Assembly (NCBI GenBank): GCA_041591085.1
Contig: JBFHSP010000102.1
Location: 1-10,285 of the forward strand
Source of the DNA: Pleionea sp041591085
GTDB taxonomy: Bacteria > Pseudomonadota > Gammaproteobacteria > Enterobacterales > Kangiellaceae
Direction of reading: 5' to 3'
Length of the DNA stretch: 10,285 bases
Positions 1 through 6,824 of this stretch are shown in pieces. The notes under the pieces were generated by a model that saw only the letters and a list, made by a program, of their open reading frames with translations, had not been told where the DNA came from and ran no database searches. Made by a program: the position numbers and the translations under genes. The first letter of the stretch is position 1; each line of letters begins with the position of its first letter.

Positions 1-22
1 CGTTAAAGGAATCTGTAGTCAT
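1..22 (-). CDS. Possible 5' end of a divergent gene running off the left edge
   Basis: An ATG on the minus strand at 22-20 opens a frame (Met-Thr-Thr-Asp-Ser-Phe-Asn) that reaches the window edge without a stop. Only seven codons are visible, so no product can be named. A promoter-like pair lies about 30 bases upstream, which is the main reason for listing it. No Shine-Dalgarno sequence is evident before the ATG, which argues against it. If real, the gene is divergent from the GTPase operon and would share the leader with it. Confidence 0.2.
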
Positions 23-52
23 GTTGTTTGGTTGATTACGATGAATAAGCAA

Positions 53-81
53 AGTATACCAGTCATGTCTGCTGATGTAGA
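53..81 (-). promoter_or_regulatory. Candidate sigma-70 promoter facing left
   Basis: On the minus strand, TCTACA (81-76, 4 of 6 matches to the -35 consensus) and TATACT (58-53, 5 of 6 matches to -10) are separated by exactly 17 bases. Transcription would begin near 46, giving a leader of about 24 bases to the ATG at 22. Such pairs occur by chance in AT-rich DNA, so this is weak support only. Confidence 0.25.
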
Positions 82-307
82 GCTATAGACATCCTCATAA
101 AAAGGAGCAATAGAAGCACCTAATAAGGATAATTTTGGCGTTTTAATGGCAATTTAGCCTAATTTTGCTAGGCTCGAATAAGGTTCTCAGAATGTTGGTT
201 TGAACTTTATAGTGCTAAAAGAATGCTGAATTGTTCTCGGCCAATCCAATTTCCATTGAATCAATTTAAAAGATTATAAAAGTAATATTTTTCGAAAGGC
301 ATGTTTT
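82..307. other. Non-coding leader upstream of the GTPase operon
   Basis: No convincing reading frame is present. A small hairpin with stem AGCCTA/TAGGCT (156-161 and 169-174) and a 7-base loop is the only clear secondary structure, and it has no T-tract. The stretch just before the GTPase gene is very AT-rich (about 250-295) and could hold the operon promoter, but no -35/-10 pair with good spacing was found. A ribosome binding site, AAAGG, sits 8 bases before the ATG at 308. Confidence 0.5.
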
Positions 308-970
308 ATGGCGGAGTGGAATGACGTAACCAATACCTGTCTGGTCAAAATCGTATTTTATGGTCCTGCATTAAGTGGTAAAACGACTAATTTAATCAGT
401 TTACATAATTTACTTCAGGCCGATATGAAAGGTGATATGCAAGTTTTGGAAACCCAAAATGATCGCACATTATTTTTCGACCTATTACCTTTAGGGGTAT
501 CTACTGCAAAAGGAGCATTGATTAAAATCAAACTTTATACAGTACCAGGGCAAGTTGCTCATGATAGCACTCGAAAAGCTTTGCTATCTAGAGCTGATGG
601 TATTGTATTTGTAGCTGACTCGCAAACTAATCAAAATGAAAACAACGCAGAATCTTTTAAAAACTTAGCGGAAAACTCGGCGAAAGTAGGACTACCATTT
701 GAAAAAGTACCTCTAGTAGTTCAGTTCAATAAAAGAGACTTGGCTAATATTGTTTCGAAAGACGAATTAAATCAAAGGTGGGAAAAAACACCTTGGCAAT
801 TGTTTTACGCTTCGGCATTAAACAATGAAGGCGTGCTAGAAACTTTTGTTGGATTGTTAAAGCAAGTTTACCGAGATCTTGACTTGGAATTTTCGTTGGC
901 CTTAGAACATCAACTTTCCGAAGCGGAGTTTTTAAAACAAATAGTGGGAGAAGTTCTTTATGAGCAATGA
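308..970 (+). CDS. MglA-type small Ras-like GTPase
   Basis: A cytoplasmic GTP-binding switch of 220 residues, slightly longer than typical MglA proteins (about 195). Nucleotide-binding motifs are visible in order: P-loop GPALSGKT (19-26), switch I with NDRTLFFDLLPL (51-62), the MglA-style G3 TVPGQ (78-82) in place of the Ras DxxG, G4 NKRD (141-144), and a G5-like SA at 169-170. The combination of RTLFFD, YTVPGQ and FVADSQ is characteristic of the MglA family, whose Myxococcus member sets cell polarity and controls type IV pili and gliding. The start is supported by AAAGG 8 bases upstream. It is the first gene of a three-gene operon and overlaps the histidine kinase by 11 bases, implying translational coupling. 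No MglB/Roadblock GAP gene is visible here. That it acts on the PilB-like ATPase encoded two genes downstream is inferred from the operon. The family call is firm; the cellular role is not. Confidence 0.93.
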   Translation: MAEWNDVTNTCLVKIVFYGPALSGKTTNLISLHNLLQADMKGDMQVLETQNDRTLFFDLLPLGVSTAKGALIKIKLYTVPGQVAHDSTRKALLSRADGIVFVADSQTNQNENNAESFKNLAENSAKVGLPFEKVPLVVQFNKRDLANIVSKDELNQRWEKTPWQLFYASALNNEGVLETFVGLLKQVYRDLDLEFSLALEHQLSEAEFLKQIVGEVLYEQ

Positions 971-2174
971 ACAGCTTTATCTAAATCCCATCGAGTTTGA
1001 TAGCGAACTAATATTAAGCCAGATTTTATCGCAGCGTTTAATGAAACAAATTGATTCGGTTATAAAACAATTTGGTATTGGTTCTATTCTAATTGTTAAT
1101 ATGAAAAATACGCCGCTGTTTGGTGATTTGTCACTTGAGCAAGTTAAAACCCGATTGCCTATCGCACCAGAATTAGAGCCAATCGGTTATTTATGTTTTG
1201 GCGATATTGAAGCAACTTTAGCAAAAGGAATTTTACGCTTTGTAGTGATGATGGTTCAATCAGAATGGCGTTATCATATGGCTTCCGATATGCATATTAA
1301 GGCGATTAAAGCGGATTTTGAGGCTCTAAAAGAAAAACATGCTTTACTTCAACAGTCGGAAAATAGATATCGCGAACTATCACAGTCACTTGAAATAAAA
1401 GTTAAAGAACAAGTAGAGCATATTGAATCGACGCGAAGAAAATTGTATGAAGCTGAAAAGTTGGCATCGGTTGGGCAGCTCGCAGCGGGTGTCGCTCATG
1501 AAATCAACAACCCTATAGGGTTCATTAACAGTAATTTACGGTCAGCTGTTGATTACATTAGCGATATTTCCGAATGGGCTAAACCATTGTTAAATCAGTA
1601 TCAAAATCAAGATGTTCAAGATGTTCTTGAGGACTTTGTGCCCTTAATAAATGAATGTTTAATCGGAGGTGAAAGAATTCGTAGCATTGTTGCGGATTTG
1701 AAAGCATTTTCAGACATTGATCACACAGAGTTGTGCACAATTAAGATTAAAGATGCAATTGAAAGGGTTGTGCGAATATTTCAAACACAAAATCATAAGA
1801 ATATAAATTTTAGTATAAAAGTTGATGACGAAATTAGTTTGTTATGTAGGGCAGGATTTATCAATCAATTAATTCTTAATTTGTTAACAAACTCAGGAGA
1901 TGCCATAGATAATAAGGGAACAATATTAATTGAAGGATCAAAATCAGAGAATTTACTTAAACTAAAATTCACTGATAGTGGTAAAGGTATGTCCGAAGAA
2001 GCTCTAAAGCGAGCTTTTGAGCCGTTTTTTACTACCAAAGATGTAGGTGGTGGTACGGGTTTGGGATTAACGGTTGCTAGAGATATTGCTAACAATCACC
2101 AAGGTGATATTGAAATTTTGGAAACTTCTAATGAGGGAACCAAAATATTAGTGACATTGAGAGATATAACTTAA
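960..2174 (+). CDS. Soluble sensor histidine kinase
   Basis: A 404-residue two-component kinase without membrane segments, so presumably cytoplasmic. Residues 1 to about 110 form a small alpha/beta input region of unknown ligand, perhaps a reduced PAS/GAF-like fold. A long helical, probably coiled-coil segment follows (about 112-165). The H-box ASVGQLAAGVAHEINNP places the phospho-accepting histidine at 180. The ATPase part is canonical: N-box around LILNLLTNSGDAI (304-316), G1 box DSGKGMS (339-345), F-box FEPFFTTK (353-360) and G2 box GGGTGLGL (363-370), so it should be active. The start ATG lies inside the end of the GTPase gene and is preceded by GGAG with 9 bases of spacing. The stop is 3 bases before the receiver-ATPase gene, whose receiver domain is the obvious phosphorylation target (inference from adjacency). 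The ligand or input signal cannot be read from the sequence. Confidence 0.95.
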   Translation: MSNEQLYLNPIEFDSELILSQILSQRLMKQIDSVIKQFGIGSILIVNMKNTPLFGDLSLEQVKTRLPIAPELEPIGYLCFGDIEATLAKGILRFVVMMVQSEWRYHMASDMHIKAIKADFEALKEKHALLQQSENRYRELSQSLEIKVKEQVEHIESTRRKLYEAEKLASVGQLAAGVAHEINNPIGFINSNLRSAVDYISDISEWAKPLLNQYQNQDVQDVLEDFVPLINECLIGGERIRSIVADLKAFSDIDHTELCTIKIKDAIERVVRIFQTQNHKNINFSIKVDDEISLLCRAGFINQLILNLLTNSGDAIDNKGTILIEGSKSENLLKLKFTDSGKGMSEEALKRAFEPFFTTKDVGGGTGLGLTVARDIANNHQGDIEILETSNEGTKILVTLRDIT

Positions 2175-2177
2175 ATT

Positions 2178-4415
2178 ATGGCAGATTATTCCCACTTATT
2201 TACAGGTGAGTCAAGTTCTCCTCAAGTGAAAACGAGCGATGACAATCAGTATCGGCTTTTGTTGGTTGATGATGAAGACGCCATATTGAGTGCATTAAAA
2301 AGGGTATTCAGAAAAGAAAACTATATTATTGAAACGGCCAGTAGCGCATTGGTGGCTTTAGAAATGTTTAAAGCTAAAAGCTATCATCTCGTCATATCCG
2401 ATTATATGATGCCAGGTATGAACGGAGCTGAGTTTTTGCGACAGGTCAAAGAGCATTATCCAAGAACTATTCGAATCATGCTTACTGGGCATGCTGATAC
2501 CCAAGCGGTGATGACAGCCATCAATGAGGGAGCTGTTTATAAGTTTATTATTAAACCGTGGGAAGATAATGATCTGAGGCTGTCTGTCGCATTAGCGTTA
2601 GAAAAACTTGAGTTAGAAAAAAAGAATGAACAGTTACAATCTGAGAACGTTAAGGCGCAAAAAGATCTCAGTAAGCTGTCTAAAATGGCGGCTAAAAACA
2701 GAAGTCAGCTAGCGATTATTCTTAATAAGAAAAAACTGTTGTCGGATATGCAAGTTCAACAGTTATTGAAAGAACAAATAGTTTCTAAGCTCTCACCAAT
2801 AAAGATTATATTGCAAAAAAACTGGGTGGAAGAATCAAAAATTAGGAGTATTCTCAAAAAAGATTTCTATATTGAGTCGGTTTTGCTTAACGAATATCAA
2901 GTACATTCTGCTATAGCCAGTTTGATCCCCACAAAATTTTGTCGCCAACAATTGATTATTCCTATTAGTCAAAAAGGAAAGCATGTCACTCTTTGTATGG
3001 CTGATCCGTTAGATGAAGGAATGCTGGAAGATTTAAGATTCAGTAGTGGCTTTGAATTTAATCCAGTCATGGCTAACGTAGCGGAAATAGAAGCAAAGCT
3101 TAATGAGCTTTTTGGCAAGGAAGATGATATTCAAGATATATCTGCGATAGCACTCTCGGAAGGTCTTGACGCAGTAGAGATTGTGATCGAAGAGGATGAT
3201 GATGTTCCACTTGAAGACTTGCTAAAAGGGACCTCTGAACCACCCGCAATTCGATTAACCAATGCAGTGATTTTAGAAGCCATTCGTTTAAAAGCGAGCG
3301 ATATTCATATACAACCCACCTCAGCGTGTATTTTAGTGAGGTTAAGAATAGATGGTGTACTGTACGATAAAATACAAATTCCGCTTGAGTATCATATGTC
3401 ATTGGTTTCAAGAATAAAAGTTATGGCGGAACTAGATATTACCGAACGCAGAAGACCGCAAGACGGAAGAATAACAGTAAAATCTCCATTGAGAATTGTC
3501 GATTTACGATTATCAACTATGCCAACTATTAATGGTGAAAAAATAGTTATGCGTATTTTGGACAGAAACTCTGAAACGGTTCCTCTTACACAATTGGGTT
3601 TTTCTCCACAACATTTAAAAGCTCTGCAGTTTGTTAACAGTAAGCCACAAGGAATTATATTAGCAACGGGGCCAACTGGAAGTGGAAAAACAACAACGCT
3701 CTACTCGTTGTTAAAAAATAATGCGAATAGAGAAAAAAATTATGTAACCATTGAAGACCCTGTTGAATATTATATGGATCGCGCCGGTCAAGTGATGGTT
3801 AACGAAAAAACCGGAGTGAGTTTTGCCACAATACTAAGAAGTGTTTTACGTCAAGATCCTGATGTGATTTTATTAGGCGAAATCAGGGATAAAGAAACCG
3901 CTGAAATTGCTTTTCAGGCATCGTTAACGGGCCATTTAGTTTACTCAACTCTACATACTAATTCAGCACTGGCAACGCTTGCTAGACTTATCGATTTAGG
4001 GTTAAGGCCTTATGTTGTTGCTTCGGCTCTTGAAGCGATTGTCTCGCAAAGATTAGTGAGAAAAATATGTCAAAAGTGTAAGCAAGAAGTGACTCCTGAA
4101 AAAGAATTAATGAGTGCAATGGGACCTTGGTTTGAAAATCCTGGGATGAAGTATTTTAATAGTCCTGGCTGTGAATATTGTAATAACACTGGTTTTATAG
4201 GCCGAGTAGGACTTTATGAAGTTTTGGTTCCTGATGACAAAATGCGAGGCGCGATTGCTGAAGGCGTTGGGCTGCTAGGGCTTACTGAGCATGCTCAACG
4301 CCAAAATATGACCTCTATTGTGCAAGATGCCGCGGATAAAATAAATGCAGGTTTAACCTCCCTTGATGAAGTTGTCAGAGTGTTGGGGCGTCAGCAAAAT
4401 TCTAGGGGAAATTGA
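2178..4415 (+). CDS. Response-regulator receiver fused to a PilB/GspE-type ATPase
   Basis: A 745-residue fusion. Residues about 26-140 are a complete CheY-like receiver: acidic pair D31/D32, phospho-acceptor D75 in SDYMMPG, T103 in MLTGH and K126 in IIKPW. A charged helical linker (about 140-180) leads to an MshEN/T2SSE N-terminal-like region (about 180-312) and an acidic stretch (about 314-350). The ATPase then has the Asp box SDIHIQP (374-380), the RRRPQDGR segment, Walker A GPTGSGKT (498-505), Walker B VILLGEIRD (563-571), His box STLHTN (590-595), and a zinc-type tetracysteine with C631, C634, C665 and C668. These are the marks of assembly (extension) ATPases of type IV pili and type II secretion, unlike PilT retraction ATPases, which lack the N-terminal module and zinc site. 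All catalytic residues are present. Known relatives power pilin or pseudopilin polymerisation at the inner membrane; phospho-control through the receiver is inferred. Ribosome binding is weak (GAGAG about 14 bases upstream), consistent with coupling to the kinase gene. No pilin, platform or secretin gene is in the window. Confidence 0.95.
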   Translation: MADYSHLFTGESSSPQVKTSDDNQYRLLLVDDEDAILSALKRVFRKENYIIETASSALVALEMFKAKSYHLVISDYMMPGMNGAEFLRQVKEHYPRTIRIMLTGHADTQAVMTAINEGAVYKFIIKPWEDNDLRLSVALALEKLELEKKNEQLQSENVKAQKDLSKLSKMAAKNRSQLAIILNKKKLLSDMQVQQLLKEQIVSKLSPIKIILQKNWVEESKIRSILKKDFYIESVLLNEYQVHSAIASLIPTKFCRQQLIIPISQKGKHVTLCMADPLDEGMLEDLRFSSGFEFNPVMANVAEIEAKLNELFGKEDDIQDISAIALSEGLDAVEIVIEEDDDVPLEDLLKGTSEPPAIRLTNAVILEAIRLKASDIHIQPTSACILVRLRIDGVLYDKIQIPLEYHMSLVSRIKVMAELDITERRRPQDGRITVKSPLRIVDLRLSTMPTINGEKIVMRILDRNSETVPLTQLGFSPQHLKALQFVNSKPQGIILATGPTGSGKTTTLYSLLKNNANREKNYVTIEDPVEYYMDRAGQVMVNEKTGVSFATILRSVLRQDPDVILLGEIRDKETAEIAFQASLTGHLVYSTLHTNSALATLARLIDLGLRPYVVASALEAIVSQRLVRKICQKCKQEVTPEKELMSAMGPWFENPGMKYFNSPGCEYCNNTGFIGRVGLYEVLVPDDKMRGAIAEGVGLLGLTEHAQRQNMTSIVQDAADKINAGLTSLDEVVRVLGRQQNSRGN

Positions 4416-4463
4416 TTTGTATCTTAATCTAAAATAGAGGCGGTAGAGCTTTCTCTGTGTATT

Positions 4464-4492
4464 ACCTTCTTACTGTAAAAGGTTGATTTTTT
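4464..4492 (+). terminator. Candidate rho-independent terminator of the GTPase-kinase-ATPase operon
   Basis: A short stem ACCTT/AAGGT, extendable past a bulged C by two T-A pairs (4464-4470 with 4477-4483), is followed after three bases by six T residues (4487-4492). It starts about 50 bases past the ATPase stop codon. The stem is short and AT-rich, so efficiency is uncertain. Confidence 0.4.
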
Positions 4493-4766
4493 AATCCCAT
4501 AGAACCATGTTTAGCAAATAATTACATGTCATATACGTGCGTTGCTTTAGTTATCCCTTGCTCAGGTCAGTTAAGTTCGACCGTTCATTTGTTTTTTCTT
4601 TACATCAATCTGTTGGCTCTAAATTGTTTGCTATAGTTTTTTTATCCTAGTTGTTAGGTTTGAAACTAGCCGAAGAGGGTAGAGTGCTTAAGAATTAACA
4701 ACAAATTTTTGAGAAATCGAAGCTAAGTACGGCCAAGGTTTATATTTAGCAAGCCAGAATAGATAG

Positions 4767-4811
4767 AACAAGCAAAGAGGTCTATTTTGTGAGGTCTACT
4801 CTTTGCTTGTT
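4767..4811. terminator. Perfect 13-bp hairpin, likely bidirectional terminator
   Basis: AACAAGCAAAGAG (4767-4779) is exactly complementary to CTCTTTGCTTGTT (4799-4811) around a 19-base loop. It sits between two convergent transcription units, 25 bases past the stop of the minus-strand cytochrome gene, where a shared terminator is expected. On the plus strand it is followed by GATTTTA, a weak T-rich tail. The loop region contains a direct repeat of GAGGTCTA (4777-4784 and 4791-4798). Confidence 0.55.
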
Positions 4812-4836
4812 GATTTTAGATCCTATATTCAATCAT

Positions 4837-5415
4837 CTAATTAATTGGAATTCTTATAACTACAGCACCCATAATTTCATTTAGCTTAAAGTTATCGCGA
4901 GGAGAGTCCTTGTGTTTATTATGACATTGAACGCAAGCTTCAGATGTAGCTTTGTCTGCGTAGGCAGCAATAAAATAATTGACCCCATCAAGCGATTCAT
5001 TTCCGTAATAATTTTTTCCATCTTTTTCTACTGACTGAAGCGCTTTGGTTTCTTGTTCTGTTCGAGGTTTGTTTTGTGGATTAATAGGCCAAGTGGAAAG
5101 TAATGCGTAACTAAAGCCTGAATTATTCTCGTTCACTCTTTCTGCTCCCATTCGTAACATTTGTGCCGGTAGTGGGAGCGCTTGTTCTTGCTGCCACTTT
5201 TCATGAGCCTCAATAATTTCCAATTCATTTTGAAGTCGATTAACTACGGTGCTAGTGTAAATGGTTCGATCTGATTCTATCACTGAAAAAATTGCATCGG
5301 CCATTTGTTGTGCGCTGAATTGTTTTTTCTGTTCAGAGGCAATGCTGATTGAACTAATCACGATCAGAACCATTGAAAAAAGGAATCGTTTTGGTATTGA
5401 TGAAATTGTATGCAT
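4837..5415 (-). CDS. Tll0287/DUF3365-type periplasmic monohaem cytochrome c
   Basis: A 192-residue exported protein. Residues 1-26 form a signal peptide: KR at 9-10, a hydrophobic core 11-24, and likely cleavage after SIA (24-26). The mature part matches the DUF3365 (Tll0287-like) pattern as I know it: a helical N-terminal part, LPLPAQMLR (80-88), the LLSTWPINPQNKP segment (105-117), and one c-type haem motif CVQCH (161-165) near the C-terminus. Members of this family are PAS-like haem proteins found as periplasmic cytochromes or as sensor domains of signalling proteins; this one carries no signalling output domain. The start is well supported by AGGAG seven bases upstream. It is the last gene of the redox operon, 35 bases after the multihaem cytochrome gene, and could be an electron partner or a redox/ligand sensor for it. 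The family call rests on motif memory; the function is inferred. Confidence 0.8.
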   Translation of the reverse strand: MHTISSIPKRFLFSMVLIVISSISIASEQKKQFSAQQMADAIFSVIESDRTIYTSTVVNRLQNELEIIEAHEKWQQEQALPLPAQMLRMGAERVNENNSGFSYALLSTWPINPQNKPRTEQETKALQSVEKDGKNYYGNESLDGVNYFIAAYADKATSEACVQCHNKHKDSPRDNFKLNEIMGAVVIRIPIN

Positions 5416-5450
5416 AGTCGTTCTCCTAGTAGTTGAACTTTATTTATAAA

Positions 5451-6824
5451 TTAGGGGATCGTTGACTCTTTATCTTTTGAAGAAGATGAGTCACGTTTTC
5501 TAACTAGATCGTATGTCGGATGATGGTTTTCCTGAGGTAAGGAAAAGTTTGCTTTGACTTGTTGTGTATCAGATAAAGCTGCTAAGGAAAATTCGGTTGA
5601 ATGGCAAGTATCACAGACAGGACGCAAAATTTTTGAATTAGGTCTTAGAAAATCATTTGGATTGTGACCAATTTCAATCCGCTTACCTTTTTTAATACGT
5701 GGTAGATGGCAATTGCTGCAAGTCACTATGGGTTCTTGATTTTGTGTCTTTATAACAAAATGTGGAGAGAGCTTGTAATTCAAACTGTGTTCGTCATTGT
5801 GACAGTTAAGGCAAGCCTCAACTTGAGTTGTTCTTTCAATTAGTGCATGTGGATTATGACATTGAATACATCCTGTCTCCTGGTTTGGTTTTAAGTTTAA
5901 TCTAGAGTGCTCAGTTTTAAGTGGTTTAAGCCCTAAAGCCAATGACATTCCGTGGCGGCTCTCTAAATACTGCCCCACTTGTTTTTCATGACAATTATTA
6001 CAAGCAGATATTTCTGGTTTTGAAACCTTAAGAAATTCGGAAACTTTATTACTCTCAGTGTTTTGAGAATTTTGATGACAATCAATACAAGCGACTTGGG
6101 TTATGGCATGACTACTTTGCTGCCATTCACTAATAATTCGTACAAGATCTTGAGAGCTGACTTGGTTAATGAGCTCATCTGGATACAAGTTTTTGATGAG
6201 CTTGGAGTCAAACGAGAGTGGTATGGTATTAGGATTTTTTTTAGTCCACCGACTCATTGCCGTTTTCAAAGGTAATCGAGATTCTCTATCTGTAGGCTCT
6301 TTATTCAAACTTCGCGCTAAATAATCTTCATACAACATACTATTGTCGTGATAATTATGACAACCTGAGTAAGCACACGTAGTAAAATCAAACGACTGAT
6401 GAGAAGGTCGCTCTTCTAAAGTCTCTTGATGACAGGTTTCGCAAAAGCCAATCGGCAATGTGACTCCATTAGTATAGGTGTGTTTTTGATCGTGCTCTTT
6501 ATGACAAGAAACGCACTGAGTTGCGTCTAATTGATTGAGCATCGAAGCAAATCTAGGATCGCTAAACTTTTTTTTGGGGTGAGAATCGCTTACTTTATCA
6601 AGCTCACTTTGATGACAAGATTCGCACGTCTGTTGTATAGCTTCTTTTCCAGCAAAGGGTTCACTATGACAAGCACTACACACTAACTCTATTTGATAAT
6701 GACCATGAGTTGTTTCTCCTGCCAAAAAGAACAATCTATCACCTTTTTCTAAATGGTATAAAAGTGTTAACGATGAAATAATGGTTATCAACAATCCTAT
6801 TGGCCATATTTTCTTAATAATCAT
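5451..6824 (-). CDS. Membrane-anchored multihaem cytochrome c (up to 11 haems)
   Basis: A 457-residue protein with KK at 4-5 and a hydrophobic segment at about 6-23, which reads as an uncleaved N-terminal anchor or signal; the rest would be periplasmic. Ten CxxCH motifs begin at residues 49, 67, 104, 128, 246, 275, 319, 338, 369 and 404. A further wide motif, CAYSGCH, occupies 150-156. Many additional histidines could serve as distal ligands. Spacing falls into an N-terminal cluster (haems 1-5), a gap of about 90 residues with few histidines, and a C-terminal cluster (6-11). It resembles cytochrome c3-family/NapC-linked electron carriers in a broad sense; no catalytic site such as NrfA CxxCK is seen, so an electron-transfer role is more likely than catalysis. 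The ATG follows directly on the TAA of the flavoprotein gene with no clear Shine-Dalgarno sequence, so translation is probably coupled. The expected partner is the membrane b-haem domain of the upstream flavoprotein. Confidence 0.9.
   Translation of the reverse strand: MIIKKIWPIGLLITIISSLTLLYHLEKGDRLFFLAGETTHGHYQIELVCSACHSEPFAGKEAIQQTCESCHQSELDKVSDSHPKKKFSDPRFASMLNQLDATQCVSCHKEHDQKHTYTNGVTLPIGFCETCHQETLEERPSHQSFDFTTCAYSGCHNYHDNSMLYEDYLARSLNKEPTDRESRLPLKTAMSRWTKKNPNTIPLSFDSKLIKNLYPDELINQVSSQDLVRIISEWQQSSHAITQVACIDCHQNSQNTESNKVSEFLKVSKPEISACNNCHEKQVGQYLESRHGMSLALGLKPLKTEHSRLNLKPNQETGCIQCHNPHALIERTTQVEACLNCHNDEHSLNYKLSPHFVIKTQNQEPIVTCSNCHLPRIKKGKRIEIGHNPNDFLRPNSKILRPVCDTCHSTEFSLAALSDTQQVKANFSLPQENHHPTYDLVRKRDSSSSKDKESTIP

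Larger units (their letters stand above)
4416..4836. other. Intergenic region between convergent operons
   Basis: This 421-base AT-rich gap separates the end of the plus-strand signalling operon from the end of the minus-strand redox operon. No reading frame of note was found. It contains a T-tract terminator candidate near its left end and a strong 13-bp hairpin near its right end, listed separately. A 6-bp inverted repeat CTAGTT/AACTAG with an 11-base loop lies between, without a T-tract on the correct side. No RNA gene was recognised. Confidence 0.6.

Noticed and set aside
2..88. A plus-strand open frame from the left edge to a TAG at 87-89, possibly the tail of an upstream gene
   Set aside because: Only about 28 codons with no recognisable motif. 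Chance openness is as likely.
147..168. Possible sigma-54 promoter (TGGCA followed by TTTGC) upstream of the GTPase gene
   Set aside because: The spacing between the GG and GC elements does not fit the -24/-12 rule, and it lies about 140 bases from the start codon.
1865..2095. Minus-strand reading frame within the histidine kinase gene
   Set aside because: It lies fully inside the conserved ATP-binding part of the kinase and has no features of its own; the same holds for the antisense frame at 3100-3411 in the ATPase gene.
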